Assembly (NCBI GenBank): GCA_945883545.1
Contig: CAMCXT010000019.1
Span: 1 to 55,686 of the forward strand
Direction: 5' to 3'
Origin: Chitinophaga pinensis
GTDB lineage: Bacteria; Bacteroidota; Bacteroidia; M30B66
Length of the DNA: 55,686 bases
The stretch's first letter is position 1. The number at the start of each line of letters is the position of its first letter. A program made the position numbers and the translations under genes. The notes under the pieces are model-generated. The model saw only the letters and a program-made list of their open reading frames with translations, searched no databases and was not told where the DNA came from. Below are positions 19,621 to 28,976 of the stretch, in pieces.

Positions 19621-20652
19621 ATGAACCCAAATCTGGATCCAGAAGAATCTAACTTAAGCCCAAAGGAGCGTGAACTTGAAAAAGTACTTCGCCCAGCATC
19701 ATTTGAGGATTTTACCGGACAAGTTCAGGTTTTAGACAATCTGAAAGTCTTTGTAGAAGCTGCCAGAATGCGTGAAGAGGCATTGGATCACGTATTGCTT
19801 CATGGGCCTCCCGGTTTAGGTAAGACAACATTAGCCAATATCATTGCCAACGAACTTGGAGTTGGTTTCAAGGTTACCTCAGGTCCAGTTTTAGATAAAC
19901 CAGGTGATCTCGCAGGATTGCTTACGAATTTGGAACCCAATGATGTTCTGTTTATCGATGAAATACATCGTTTAAGTCCTGTTGTTGAAGAGTATTTATA
20001 TTCTGCAATGGAAGACTATAGAATCGATATTTTAATTGAAAGTGGACCCAATGCTAGAGCAATTCAAATCAATTTGAATCCGTTCACCCTCATTGGTGCA
20101 ACTACTAGATCAGGCTTGCTCACTTCTCCATTGCGTGCTAGATTTGGCATCAATGCCCGATTGGCTTATTATGATGCGAATCTGCTCACCCGAATCATTC
20201 GAAGATCCTCTAAGATCTTAAACATGGTGATTAAAGACGACGCTGCTCGAGAAATCGCTGGAAGAAGTCGCGGCACACCTAGAATTGCGAACGCCTTGTT
20301 AAGACGTGTTCGCGACTTTGCCATGGTTAAAGGAGATGGATCGATTACCAAAGAAATTACACATCTAGCACTCGATGCTCTCAATGTAGATCGATATGGC
20401 CTAGATGAAATGGACAATAGAATATTGACGACTATCATCCAAAAGTTTAAAGGTGGGCCCGTTGGTGTGAATACGATAGCTACAGCTTGTGGTGAAGATC
20501 CTGAAACAATTGAAGAGGTTTATGAGCCTTTTTTAATTCAAGAGGGATTTATTGTAAGAACACCTAGAGGGAGAGAAGTAACTGAACTTGCCTACAAACA
20601 TTTAGGTTTGATTCGGCAGGGACGTCAAGGAGGCTTATTCGGCGATCTATAG
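19621..20652 (+). CDS. ruvB: Holliday junction branch migration ATPase RuvB
   Basis: 343 residues, normal length. Walker [10 protein letters not shown] (62-70), Walker [11 protein letters not shown], sensor GATTRSGLL and the C-terminal winged helix ([15 protein letters not shown]) are present. RuvB forms hexameric rings that drive branch migration with RuvA during recombinational repair. It follows the cox terminator and has its own -7 box; queG begins 20 bases downstream. Confidence 0.97.
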   Translation: MNPNLDPEESNLSPKERELEKVLRPASFEDFTGQVQVLDNLKVFVEAARMREEALDHVLLHGPPGLGKTTLANIIANELGVGFKVTSGPVLDKPGDLAGLLTNLEPNDVLFIDEIHRLSPVVEEYLYSAMEDYRIDILIESGPNARAIQINLNPFTLIGATTRSGLLTSPLRARFGINARLAYYDANLLTRIIRRSSKILNMVIKDDAAREIAGRSRGTPRIANALLRRVRDFAMVKGDGSITKEITHLALDALNVDRYGLDEMDNRILTTIIQKFKGGPVGVNTIATACGEDPETIEEVYEPFLIQEGFIVRTPRGREVTELAYKHLGLIRQGRQGGLFGDL

Positions 20653-20672
20653 CCTTGTAATGATCTTGTGAA

Positions 20673-21608
20673 ATGACATCCAAAGATTTGATCGCTAGGG
20701 AAAATACTGCAACTGTAAAGCGGATCGCCGGTGAATTAGGTTTTATGTATTGTGGCATTTCTAAAGCTGATCAGCTTCAAGAAGAGGCAAGAAGATTGGA
20801 ATCTTGGCTAAATCGTGGATTGCACGGAAAGATGCAGTACATGGAAAATCATTTTGACAAAAGAATTGATCCTAGGCAATTGGTCCCTGGGGCTAAATCA
20901 GTAATTTCTCTTTTGTTCAATTACCACAATCCAGAAAAGCAAAAAGATCCAGAGGCTCCAAAAATATCAAGCTATGCTTATGGAAAAGATTATCACTTTG
21001 TGATTAAAGACAAACTTTTCGAATTGAAATCAAGATTGGAGGCTGAGATTGGAGAGATCGATGGACGTGTTTTTGTAGATTCCGCACCAGTCATGGACAA
21101 AGCATGGGCCGTTAAATCGGGATTAGGTTGGATGGGAAAAAATACCAATCTAATTACCCGAGAAGCCGGTTCATGGTTCTTTATTGCTGAATTAATAATT
21201 GATCTGCAGTTGGTTGATGATGGTCCTATTAAAGATTATTGCGGGAGCTGCACTCGATGCATTGATGCATGTCCGACAGATGCTATTACACCTTATCAAG
21301 TGGATGGCAGCAAATGCATTTCTTATTATACAATTGAACTGAAAGAGGCATTGCCAGAATCAATGAAAGGGAAATTCGATCAATGGATGTTTGGATGCGA
21401 TATTTGTCAGCAGGTTTGCCCTTGGAACAGATTCGCAAAAATGCACAATGAGCCTACGTTCAAACCCACGGATGAGCTGCTAAATATGACGAAATCAGAT
21501 TGGCTTGAATTAACCGATGATGTTTTTAAGAAGATATTTCCGAAATCAGCTGTGAACCGAACTGGACTTCACGGATTAAAGAGAAATATTGATTTCCTTA
21601 AAGATTAG
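20673..21608 (+). CDS. queG: Epoxyqueuosine reductase QueG
   Basis: 311 residues. The cobalamin-binding N-terminal part includes [19 protein letters not shown] with the candidate catalytic Asp (residue 136). Two [4Fe-4S] sites follow: [12 protein letters not shown] (190-201) and [10 protein letters not shown] (242-251), plus C215 in [10 protein letters not shown]. QueG performs the last step of queuosine synthesis in tRNA. Likely co-transcribed with ruvB. Its last four bases overlap the convergent ubiX. Confidence 0.95.
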   Translation: MTSKDLIARENTATVKRIAGELGFMYCGISKADQLQEEARRLESWLNRGLHGKMQYMENHFDKRIDPRQLVPGAKSVISLLFNYHNPEKQKDPEAPKISSYAYGKDYHFVIKDKLFELKSRLEAEIGEIDGRVFVDSAPVMDKAWAVKSGLGWMGKNTNLITREAGSWFFIAELIIDLQLVDDGPIKDYCGSCTRCIDACPTDAITPYQVDGSKCISYYTIELKEALPESMKGKFDQWMFGCDICQQVCPWNRFAKMHNEPTFKPTDELLNMTKSDWLELTDDVFKKIFPKSAVNRTGLHGLKRNIDFLKD

Positions 21609-22174
21609 AGTCCGTCTTGCCAGCGGCTCGTTTTAATCTCAAACCCAGCCAAATCTAGCACGCGATCAACCACTGTTGCAGCAAGTTCCTTAAAGTCGGA
21701 TGGTCGACTATAAAAAGATGGACTCGCGGGACAAATGATTCCACCTGCTTCAGTTAACGTTGCCATGTTTCGTATGTGAATGAGGCTATAAGGCGTATCA
21801 CGAAGCACACAGATAAGCCTTCTTCTTTCCTTAAGGATAACATCTGCCGAACGTGTAATGAGATCATCAGAAAGCCCCGTAGCAATTCGGCCAAGCGTTC
21901 CCATGGAGCAAGGGCAAATGATCATGGTATCGAAACCTGCAGATCCTGAGGCAAAAGGGGCGAAAAAGTCGTCCTTCCCCCAAATCTTCCATGGGAGATT
22001 TTCGTAATCCTTGTTTTGAAGTTCGTATTCCCAAACATCACGCGCGTTTGAAGAAAGCACCAAACCTACTTGATCAATTTGATCTTGAATCAACAGTAAC
22101 TTCTCCAGCAACACTTGCGCATAAACAGAACCAGAAGCACCTGTTATTGCAACTACGACCTTCTTCTTTCTCAT
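21605..22174 (-). CDS. ubiX: UbiX-family flavin prenyltransferase
   Basis: 189 residues. Starts with a Rossmann-like [21 protein letters not shown] (GASGS at 12-16) and contains [20 protein letters not shown] and the C-terminal [19 protein letters not shown], all typical of UbiX/Pad1. The enzyme joins dimethylallyl phosphate to FMN to make prenyl-FMN, the cofactor of UbiD-type decarboxylases. No ubiD is in the window. It starts one base after the stop of the barrel gene upstream, so it is probably the last gene of the tlpA-DUF6029-omp28 operon. Confidence 0.93.
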   Translation of the reverse strand: MRKKKVVVAITGASGSVYAQVLLEKLLLIQDQIDQVGLVLSSNARDVWEYELQNKDYENLPWKIWGKDDFFAPFASGSAGFDTMIICPCSMGTLGRIATGLSDDLITRSADVILKERRRLICVLRDTPYSLIHIRNMATLTEAGGIICPASPSFYSRPSDFKELAATVVDRVLDLAGFEIKTSRWQDGL

Positions 22175-22175
22175 A

Positions 22176-22814
22176 TCAAAACTTATAGAGCAACCTTCCC
22201 ATCACACAGTTTGAATATTGACCACGATTAAGAAAGGTTGTAACCTTATTGGGAAAATCCCTTACAGGAAAAATACTGTTGATGGATCGTACATTAAATG
22301 CCCACTTTTCATCTATCAACCAGTTAATTCCTGCATTAAAAGAAATGTCGGAACGCTTAAATTGTTCTTGTGGAGCATAATTTCCAATCAATTCACCATT
22401 TTCGTCGGCTTCATAAACACCAACTAAGGCTCCATAGGACAATCCAGATTCAAGGCTAAAATACTTGTTGATTCGGTATTGGAAAATTAGAGGAACTTCA
22501 ACGTAATGAAGTCTAAGCCGATAAAATTGAAAATTAAGATCAAGAGGTTTAGGATTTTTTCTGCTGCCTTTCGGCAAATACTCCATTTCCATAACCAATT
22601 TAGCGCGATCTCCAATTGACCGAGAAACCCAAAAACCAGCAATCACACCTGGTTGGTTGTAGCCGGCAAAATTGTCGCCTGTTATTTGACTTGTATTAAG
22701 GCCTAAAATTGTGCCGGCATCAAACTTTTGAGCATACGTAACAATCTGAACTACAAAGAAAAACCCGGAAACCAAAAGGAACCGGGCTGATAAATGTCTC
22801 ATAAAAAGGATCAT
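22176..22814 (-). CDS. Outer-membrane beta-barrel protein (small porin-like family)
   Basis: 212 residues. A signal peptide (about 1-28, ending VTYAQ) is followed by alternating hydrophobic and polar strands and a terminal aromatic residue (LLYKF), as in eight-stranded barrels of the OMP_b-brl type common in Bacteroidota. Its ATG overlaps the stop of the Omp28-like gene (ATGA), so translation is probably coupled; a second in-frame Met lies four codons on. Function unknown. It could be a relative of PorT, but I cannot support that from the sequence alone. Confidence 0.75.
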   Translation of the reverse strand: MILFMRHLSARFLLVSGFFFVVQIVTYAQKFDAGTILGLNTSQITGDNFAGYNQPGVIAGFWVSRSIGDRAKLVMEMEYLPKGSRKNPKPLDLNFQFYRLRLHYVEVPLIFQYRINKYFSLESGLSYGALVGVYEADENGELIGNYAPQEQFKRSDISFNAGINWLIDEKWAFNVRSINSIFPVRDFPNKVTTFLNRGQYSNCVMGRLLYKF

Positions 22815-23665
22815 TCAATTAAATGAATTTCTTCTGCCTGTATGACTTCTTTATTGGAAGCTTTGAAAAGAACAGCGACTAAATGCATATTCTCTGCAAC
22901 CCATTCGGAAGGCAATGTATAGTTGAACTGGCTGTCGAATTCTTGTCCGGGGTAAAAGGTGCTTCCAACTGAAAGTGGGCTTCCCCAAGTTCCATTTGCA
23001 CTTCCTCTGAATACATGACGATGCACGTAATCTGTTATGTATTGAGCTGGCTCTGGCAATGAATAATCTGCTTGTGGTTTAACAATACTGTCTTCTGTAA
23101 GATAGACTACCAGTTGCAAAGAATCGGGGATATTCAATAAAATTTTAGTATTTACATCAATACTAATTGCTCTAGATGCACTGTTGTATGAGGGTTCAAG
23201 AGTAATCCAAGCATCTGCAGGCGTATTGATAAATTCGTTCACCTTTGAACTCCAAGCTGTAAAATTCACGATTGGATTTGAGTCGTAGTATTTTCTATTG
23301 ATCAAACCATTGGGTAAACCAGCATTTGAATTACCGTAAAATTGATCGAGTTCTGTTCCAGAGGGTGTTCTAAAATCGTAAACAAACAAACCACCTGAAT
23401 TAGGCTCTGCGAAAAAACCAGCATGAACGCCCATGGCTACGATTTTCTCTCCGTATTGACTTTCTAATTGTTTTAATGCATATGCCGCTTCTGGGCAATT
23501 TCCACACCTATGCCCTGTATAATCTTCAACGAGCACTTTTCTGAAATAACCAGTGTTCGTAGTATCGTTAGCTCCGACGCCTTTGGCATAAGGCCCATCA
23601 ATTTTATCGCAACCAGTAAAAATTGATGCGATTAAAAGTATTCCTAGAATTGCTTTTGTTTTCAT
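22811..23665 (-). CDS. Omp28-related lipoprotein with thioredoxin-like CGNC motif
   Basis: 284 residues. Lipoprotein signal with FTGC (Cys19). An Omp28-family thioredoxin-like domain begins at about residue 43: KVLVEDYTGHRCGNCPEAAY, with CGNC at 54-57. A beta-sandwich C-terminal part follows. Omp28 proteins are found in Bacteroidota envelopes; their reaction is not established, but the CxxC suggests thiol-disulphide chemistry. There is no T9SS signal, unlike the related protein at 25964. It lies between the DUF6029 gene (25 bases upstream) and the barrel gene (overlapping). Confidence 0.85.
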   Translation of the reverse strand: MKTKAILGILLIASIFTGCDKIDGPYAKGVGANDTTNTGYFRKVLVEDYTGHRCGNCPEAAYALKQLESQYGEKIVAMGVHAGFFAEPNSGGLFVYDFRTPSGTELDQFYGNSNAGLPNGLINRKYYDSNPIVNFTAWSSKVNEFINTPADAWITLEPSYNSASRAISIDVNTKILLNIPDSLQLVVYLTEDSIVKPQADYSLPEPAQYITDYVHRHVFRGSANGTWGSPLSVGSTFYPGQEFDSQFNYTLPSEWVAENMHLVAVLFKASNKEVIQAEEIHLIE

Positions 23666-23690
23666 CTTTTCGAAACACTAAGTTAAACTT

Positions 23691-25334
23691 TTAAAAGCTA
23701 CTCAGGATGGAGATTGTTAATCCATTTGATGCTGGAACATTTCTGCAAACGCCTCCAACACAAAAGATACCTGCGCGTTGTCGACCATAACCGATCATAA
23801 TTCTATTTCCTTTTTTCATATATCCAACATTGCCAGTTAAATAATGAAGGCGCAGATCTTCAGATTTGTTTCCAAAATTATATTGGTCAACAACTGCAAC
23901 AAACCAGTTTGGAGAATAGGTATATTCAATTAAGCCCATTGCCCAAGAACCTGCATCTTGTTCTGTTAGAAGCGATTGGGCTTCAATACGAATGGTGTTT
24001 TTATCATTGATTTTATAGGCAACGTCCAAAACAGCCATTGGCGCGTAGATGGTTCCAAATCCCTTTAACCCTTGAACTACATCTTTATTGTATACCCAAT
24101 AAAGGAGCATCAAGGTTGACTTCCATGATTTATTAAACTTCTTATGGATCTCTACGTGATAATCGCGGAAATAGACTTCCTTTCCGATCTTAAAAAATTC
24201 TGATTCGTAGCCGAGCGTATCGTTGGATGCTTCGGTTTTATTTAGACCATTCGTTCCTGAAGCGTTGATCGTTACTTCGGTTCCATATTTACCTCCCAAT
24301 AAACTACCCTTTTTAATTCTCCAAGAGAGCTCAACTTGGTAGCCCATTTCTCCATTGGGCTGGGTGGCGTATGGATAAATTGTGGCGGGAAGATTATAGG
24401 TATGCTGACGTGTAGCTGCAGGTAGAAAATTGATATTGTAAGCATTTCCTGCAGCAGACCTATCAGAACGAAAATCGAAATTATCAAGTCTTTTAGCTGA
24501 GACGAGCAATCCGAAGCCTTTGGTTGAATAGGTTGCAGATAGATTGAGGGCTTGTCCAGGTCGATAGATTAGTTTGTTGCTTGCTGATGGATCATTGATT
24601 TTATAACCGTATTCGGCAGCGATGTTAAACTTACCTCGAATTACATTCAGGCGGCCTCCAAAAGCAGCAACATTTTCTGGTAAATTGTAGATAGGATCTT
24701 GGTCATCTTGAAATCTACTTAATGCGCTAGCACCAAGAACCACTCGTGTTTTATAATCTTTTCCCGCAAAAAAAGCATCGTTTATGTTTAACTCTATATC
24801 TCCACCACGAAGAATACCCGGACTTAATGAAAAGAATGCCCTTTGACGAGCAACCAATGCTTTTACTATTAAACCTGGAATTGGTTCATACTTAACACGT
24901 GCACCATCCAAAACATTATCGAATCCTAATCCACGTTCTTCATATGCTCTTAAAATCAAACCTCCACCGAATTGTTCGTAGAAATTCCCAACTGTAGCTT
25001 CCAATTTGTCGTTGGTGTATGTTGCGAATCTGAAAGGAATCCCTGAACCTTTGTAACGCGAATCGAAACCTTGCATTACATTTAGATAGTTCTCATATCT
25101 AATACCTGCTGAGAATTTCCCTTTAGTGTACCAAAGATTCATGAATCCATTGGAAAGGATTTTTTCAGGGACAATTGGAGCGCCAATTAGTGTATCAACA
25201 TTGTAATATTGAGCATCCAATTGAAAATTCCCATGTAATTCTGCTTGGTCCGTTAGGATATTTTGAGCTGAAAAATGAGATACAGAAATTATTAAAAAAA
25301 ACAGCGGAAGGAGTAGTTTAAACAACGATTTCAT
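23691..25334 (-). CDS. DUF6029-like outer-membrane beta-barrel protein
   Basis: 547 residues with a signal peptide (about 1-23, ending SHFSAQN). The rest is rich in alternating amphipathic strands and aromatic girdle residues (for example RFATYTNDKLEATVGNFYEQ and GGGLILRAYEERGLGFDNVL), ending NGLTISILSSF with a terminal Phe, as expected for a large outer-membrane barrel. I recognise it as the DUF6029 type seen in Bacteroidota next to Omp28-like genes. Function unknown. It starts 3 bases after tlpA, so the two are surely co-transcribed. Two Cys (CVGGVC) near the C-terminus could form a disulphide. Confidence 0.75.
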   Translation of the reverse strand: MKSLFKLLLPLFFLIISVSHFSAQNILTDQAELHGNFQLDAQYYNVDTLIGAPIVPEKILSNGFMNLWYTKGKFSAGIRYENYLNVMQGFDSRYKGSGIPFRFATYTNDKLEATVGNFYEQFGGGLILRAYEERGLGFDNVLDGARVKYEPIPGLIVKALVARQRAFFSLSPGILRGGDIELNINDAFFAGKDYKTRVVLGASALSRFQDDQDPIYNLPENVAAFGGRLNVIRGKFNIAAEYGYKINDPSASNKLIYRPGQALNLSATYSTKGFGLLVSAKRLDNFDFRSDRSAAGNAYNINFLPAATRQHTYNLPATIYPYATQPNGEMGYQVELSWRIKKGSLLGGKYGTEVTINASGTNGLNKTEASNDTLGYESEFFKIGKEVYFRDYHVEIHKKFNKSWKSTLMLLYWVYNKDVVQGLKGFGTIYAPMAVLDVAYKINDKNTIRIEAQSLLTEQDAGSWAMGLIEYTYSPNWFVAVVDQYNFGNKSEDLRLHYLTGNVGYMKKGNRIMIGYGRQRAGIFCVGGVCRNVPASNGLTISILSSF

Positions 25335-25337
25335 GTG

Positions 25338-25853
25338 TTATTCGGCAATAGTCTTTCCTTCTGAAAGTTGTTTAACCAATTCAAAAAGCTTTAGTTCGTC
25401 GCCTTCAGTATAGCTGTTGTGTTGCCAAACAATTTGTTTATCGGCATTAAGTAAAAATGTATGTGGGATGAGGTTGATATTCAAGGCTCTTTTAAGATCT
25501 GAGTTTGGATCGAGGTAAACTTCGTAATCCCAACCTTTGCCATTCACGAATGGAGCAACTTTCGTCATATTTCTAGCATCGTCGATAGAAATGGCAATAA
25601 TTTTCACCCCAGTTTTTTCCTTCCATTCATCATAAACCTCAGCCATATTGGTGAGTTCATTCACACAAGGCTTGCACCAGGTAGCCCAAAAAGAAACAAT
25701 GATTGGCTTGCCATCATTTTGAAAATCACTAGTAGATATCGTTTGCCCATCGAGTGTTTTTAGCTGAGTAATCGGAAAATCTCTTCCCTTCTCTTTTGCT
25801 TGGCTATAACTCAATGTCGGAATTAACAAAAGTAATGTGATGATGTATTTCAT
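25338..25853 (-). CDS. TlpA-like periplasmic thioredoxin-fold protein
   Basis: 171 residues from the ATG at 25853, which begins the signal peptide MKYIITLLLLIPTLSYSQ; an earlier in-frame Met 16 codons upstream would place the terminator inside the gene and is rejected. The AhpC/TSA-thioredoxin domain has PIIVSFWATWCKPCVNEL (CKPC) and the cis-Pro segment INLIPHTFLLNADKQIVW. Family members reduce periplasmic disulphides, often for cytochrome c or oxidase assembly. First gene of the five-gene operon ending in ubiX. Confidence 0.88.
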   Translation of the reverse strand: MKYIITLLLLIPTLSYSQAKEKGRDFPITQLKTLDGQTISTSDFQNDGKPIIVSFWATWCKPCVNELTNMAEVYDEWKEKTGVKIIAISIDDARNMTKVAPFVNGKGWDYEVYLDPNSDLKRALNINLIPHTFLLNADKQIVWQHNSYTEGDELKLFELVKQLSEGKTIAE

Positions 25854-25882
25854 GTTGTGTTGAATAGGATCTTGTAAAACTA

Positions 25883-25912
25883 AAAAAACCGAGATAAACA
25901 TCCCGGTTTTTT
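25883..25912 (-). terminator. Terminator of the T9SS Omp28-like gene
   Basis: AAAAAACCG (25883-25891) pairs with CGGTTTTTT (25904-25912), with an inner GAT/ATC pair. A and T runs on both sides let it work on either strand. It separates the secreted Omp28-like gene from tlpA. Confidence 0.8.
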
Positions 25913-25963
25913 ATCAAAATTCAAGCCTTTAATATTCAAAGAATGAAAAAGGACTAAAGTCTA

Positions 25964-27721
25964 TTACTTAGCAATAGTGAATTTTCTGAATGATTCAGCA
26001 GAATCAGAACTTACACGAATTGTGTAAACACCTGAAGCTAAATTAGAAACACCTACTGACATTGTTGTTACACCTGTTCCAACATTGTTAAATTGTTCGA
26101 ATTTAACACGCTGACCAAGGATATCGATCACCTCAACATTAACCACTTCTGGTTTTTCAAGGCTGATTTCTACATTGATAAGGTTAGAAGTTGGATTAGG
26201 GAATACATTCAAAGAAGTGAATTCATTCAAATCGTTGATAGAAGATGTCTCATCTGTTCTCAAAGCATTTTCTGTTTCATCACCAAAGTTGAAAGAAGCA
26301 TCTTGTTCTTGAACGATAATTCCACCACCTGAATTTAGAATTGTATATCCAAAAGGAGCAGCTGTTGTTACACCACCTGTGTAGCCCATACCGTCGCCAA
26401 AGCTATCGAACAATTTGAATGAGTAGCACTTGTTTGTAGCGAGCGTAACTTGGTGTGTTTTAGTTGTAGTCGCATCAGCGCCACCACCACCAAATTGATC
26501 AGCAGTTCCAGCAACGTAAGCTTGAGAAGTTACAAGTGTTCCGTTGTCTTCACGGATTTCCCAGCTAGTTTCACCAGGATAGTAATCTGTTCTGATTTCA
26601 ACTGTGATGTTCAATGAAGCAAAACCAGCTAAACCAACTTCAACTTCTTTTGCATCATTAGATGTATTTTGATCAGTACTTCCGTTTGGATTTGAAGTCG
26701 TGATATTCAAAATATTGCTCGCATCTGGAGTAAAGTTGATTGAACCAAGACTAACAACAGCAGTTTCGTAGAAAGCAAGGTTACCTGTCCATGGAATTGA
26801 ACCGGTTGTACCGTTGATCTCGTAACCTACATTCAAAGATGTAAGTGCTGCAGATCCGTAGTTCTGAATTGTAACTGATGGTGTGATTGCACCCACGCAG
26901 CTAAATCCATCTACACCAGTGATTGAAGAAGCAACAGCATCCGTATTGAAAGCAGGAGTTACTGGAGAGCCTTCTGCAAATTTAGCTTGCATAACTTCCT
27001 TGTTCGCATCATTCTGGATGAAAGCAACAACAGCTATCTCATTGATGTCGTATACGTTAGCAAGATCCCAAGTTTGGGTTGTAGTGAAAGTTTCACCAGC
27101 AGCATATGAACCTGCCATAGCTACACCATCAGCATTAGGAAGGAATTTCTTCATAACACTGTAGAAATCTGTCTCACCGTTCGAACCTGGAGCTGTAGCA
27201 AATGAAATTTGCTTTTCAACAACTGCAATTCTAAGTTTGAAAGTACCAGAAGCAGCTTGTGTACAAGTTGTAGTAGCTGTAACTGTGATAGTTTCCGGAG
27301 TAAGTGAATAAGTAAGATCAATATCGAAAGATGCAGGAACTGCATAACGAGTATCAATCAAAGCTTGAGTAAAGCCAGCAGGAGCTCCAGCATAAGGATT
27401 TCCACCAGCAAAAGTTGGAACAGTACCGTCGATCATTGCGGTTGGAACGCCATTCTGACCATAGTAGCTATCGAAACGTCCATTTGCCTCAGTTGGATTG
27501 TGATCGTGCATTGGATCGTAACCTGGGAAGTACCACTGATATTTCAATGGAACAACTTTAGCAGTATTCGCATCCAAAAGCGTTTTGAATGCAGGATTTT
27601 GAGCAGCGCAAGGACCGCAAGAAGCATTTGAACCTTCTTCGATCAGCACCATTCGCTGTGACTGCGAAAATGCTGAGAATCCGATACAAAGCGAAAGTAA
27701 AGATGTAATGATTCTTTTCAT
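25964..27721 (-). CDS. Omp28-like secreted protein with CGPC motif and T9SS type A signal
   Basis: 585 residues. Signal peptide (1-19, ending SAFSQ); a thioredoxin-like Omp28 domain right after it, RMVLIEEGSNASCGPCAAQN, with CGPC at 35-38 (the DsbA/thioredoxin type); beta-sandwich modules in the middle; a fibronectin-like stretch (about 370-480); and a T9SS type A sorting domain (about 505-585) opening FPNPTSNLINVEI and ending FRKFTIAK. The last domain predicts export through the type IX system to the surface or medium. Own promoter (27766) and terminator (25883). Nearest relative in the window is the Omp28 lipoprotein at 22811. Confidence 0.88.
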   Translation of the reverse strand: MKRIITSLLSLCIGFSAFSQSQRMVLIEEGSNASCGPCAAQNPAFKTLLDANTAKVVPLKYQWYFPGYDPMHDHNPTEANGRFDSYYGQNGVPTAMIDGTVPTFAGGNPYAGAPAGFTQALIDTRYAVPASFDIDLTYSLTPETITVTATTTCTQAASGTFKLRIAVVEKQISFATAPGSNGETDFYSVMKKFLPNADGVAMAGSYAAGETFTTTQTWDLANVYDINEIAVVAFIQNDANKEVMQAKFAEGSPVTPAFNTDAVASSITGVDGFSCVGAITPSVTIQNYGSAALTSLNVGYEINGTTGSIPWTGNLAFYETAVVSLGSINFTPDASNILNITTSNPNGSTDQNTSNDAKEVEVGLAGFASLNITVEIRTDYYPGETSWEIREDNGTLVTSQAYVAGTADQFGGGGADATTTKTHQVTLATNKCYSFKLFDSFGDGMGYTGGVTTAAPFGYTILNSGGGIIVQEQDASFNFGDETENALRTDETSSINDLNEFTSLNVFPNPTSNLINVEISLEKPEVVNVEVIDILGQRVKFEQFNNVGTGVTTMSVGVSNLASGVYTIRVSSDSAESFRKFTIAK

Positions 27722-27765
27722 GTAAACTTTTTTTTGAAGAATTCTGATTGTGTGATGTTAGCTCA

Positions 27766-27773
27766 CAAATATA
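27766..27773 (-). promoter_or_regulatory. Promoter -7 box for the secreted Omp28-like gene
   Basis: Minus-strand TATATTTG, 44 bases before the start codon. The rest of the 295-base space between the divergent genes holds a short CCCGA/TCGGG hairpin (27841-27853) and no reading frame I can support. Confidence 0.5.
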
Positions 27774-27992
27774 ACATTTTTATGTTTCGACCGTAAAACG
27801 GAAAATTTTCAAAAAGAACATTTTTGGCGTGATCTTCATTCCCGAAAATCGGGTTTTCTAATTGGCTCACATTACATATATAATATGAAAATAATTACTT
27901 TGCTATCCCAATGCTTATCGTTCATCTAACCCAAAGTAATTCTAAGCGACAAACCCAATAAAACGTTCTTCTCAACCAATTGAACCTTTGTT

Positions 27993-28000
27993 TATATTTG
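27993..28000 (+). promoter_or_regulatory. Promoter -7 box for the T9SS protein at 28017
   Basis: TATATTTG, exact to TAnnTTTG, 16 bases before the ATG. A -33 element is not clear. Confidence 0.5.
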
Positions 28001-28016
28001 TATCAAAGTTCAACCC

Positions 28017-28715
28017 ATGAAAAATCGTTTACTCACACTTGTTTTTATTTTTGCTGCTTTTGTCTCAACATACGGCCAGAGTCTTCAGATAGAAAATACC
28101 CAAGTCAATTATTATGATCCGCTTCAGGATGCTTTAGCAGTTAGCTGCGATATTAGAAACATTGGCAACACCACCGAAGATATTCTAGTTAAAAGTTCCG
28201 TACAATATGTACCTAGTGGTACGATTAATTTCCTTTGTTGGGCGCAATGTTATGGTCCGGCGGTTACCCTCGCTCCTGCCCCACTTACTGCCGATCCGAA
28301 TGGCGTAATTGATCAGTTTCACGGATATTACCGAAACTATGGCGTTTTAGAAGAAGCTACAATTCAATACATATTCTTCTTAGAAAACAATCCGAACGAC
28401 TCGATTGTGCTCAATGCAGTTTTCAATCCTTCTACTGTTGGAATCAATAACGCTAAGGCTCCTGCTCTTTTCAGCGCATCACCAAATCCGGCGAATGAGC
28501 AATTCAAAATCACTTATGCGAATTTGTCCGACTCAAACAATGCAGTGCTAGAAGTATACAATATGCTAGGCAGCAAAGTATACAATACAAGTCTGAACGC
28601 AACCAGCGGTCAAGTTGAAATTCCTTCAAACAATTTCAAATCAGGTTTGTATCTGTATACTATTCGTCAAGACGGAAAGTCGACTTTCACTGGTAAAATT
28701 GTTGTTAAGCATTAA
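28017..28715 (+). CDS. Secreted protein with T9SS type A sorting domain, function unknown
   Basis: 232 residues. Signal peptide (1-20, ending STYGQ), then about 130 residues of beta-rich sequence that I do not recognise (it contains two Cys in FLCWAQCYG), then a T9SS type A sorting domain from about residue 155: ASPNPANEQFKITY ... SGLYLYTIRQDGKSTFTGKI. The middle part reads like a CARDB or cohesin-type sandwich (NIGNTTEDILVKSSV), which is a guess. Own promoter and terminator, so monocistronic. Confidence 0.82.
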   Translation: MKNRLLTLVFIFAAFVSTYGQSLQIENTQVNYYDPLQDALAVSCDIRNIGNTTEDILVKSSVQYVPSGTINFLCWAQCYGPAVTLAPAPLTADPNGVIDQFHGYYRNYGVLEEATIQYIFFLENNPNDSIVLNAVFNPSTVGINNAKAPALFSASPNPANEQFKITYANLSDSNNAVLEVYNMLGSKVYNTSLNATSGQVEIPSNNFKSGLYLYTIRQDGKSTFTGKIVVKH

Positions 28716-28738
28716 TTCTTAATATCGTCTTTCTTTCA

Positions 28739-28762
28739 GGCCGGGTTTTCCGGCCTTTTTTA
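28739..28762 (+). terminator. Terminator after the T9SS protein gene
   Basis: GGCCGG (28739-28744), five-base loop, CCGGCC (28750-28755) and six T. Confidence 0.92.
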
Positions 28763-28775
28763 TTTTGTAAGTACA

Positions 28776-28976
28776 ATGGACATAACGCCTGGACACTGGA
28801 TTTTTGCGTTCCTATTTCTTATCAGCTTTATCGCAATTCTTTCATGGTCGTTCATGAAAGATAAAAAGGTAAACAAACCTCAATTTGGAAATGTTGGGCT
28901 GATTGCACTCATCATTGGCGGTTCGATCATCATGTTGATTATCATCAAATTCGCTTTAAGAAACATCAATCATTAA
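28776..28976 (+). CDS. Small two-helix membrane protein
   Basis: 66 residues with two hydrophobic helices (about 8-26 and 39-60) separated by a short basic loop (MKDKKVNKPQFGN). No family recognised. The ATG lies just downstream of the terminator, with TATTTTG (one base short of the -7 consensus) 8 bases ahead, so it might be expressed from its own promoter. Its last 21 bases overlap the convergent Nudix gene. The clear helix-loop-helix pattern and charged ends support a real gene, but short length keeps confidence moderate. Confidence 0.6.
   Translation: MDITPGHWIFAFLFLISFIAILSWSFMKDKKVNKPQFGNVGLIALIIGGSIIMLIIIKFALRNINH

Noticed and set aside
27841-27853. CCCGA/TCGGG hairpin as a terminator
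   Set aside because: It lies between divergent promoters with no gene upstream on either strand to terminate; the stem is only 5 bp.
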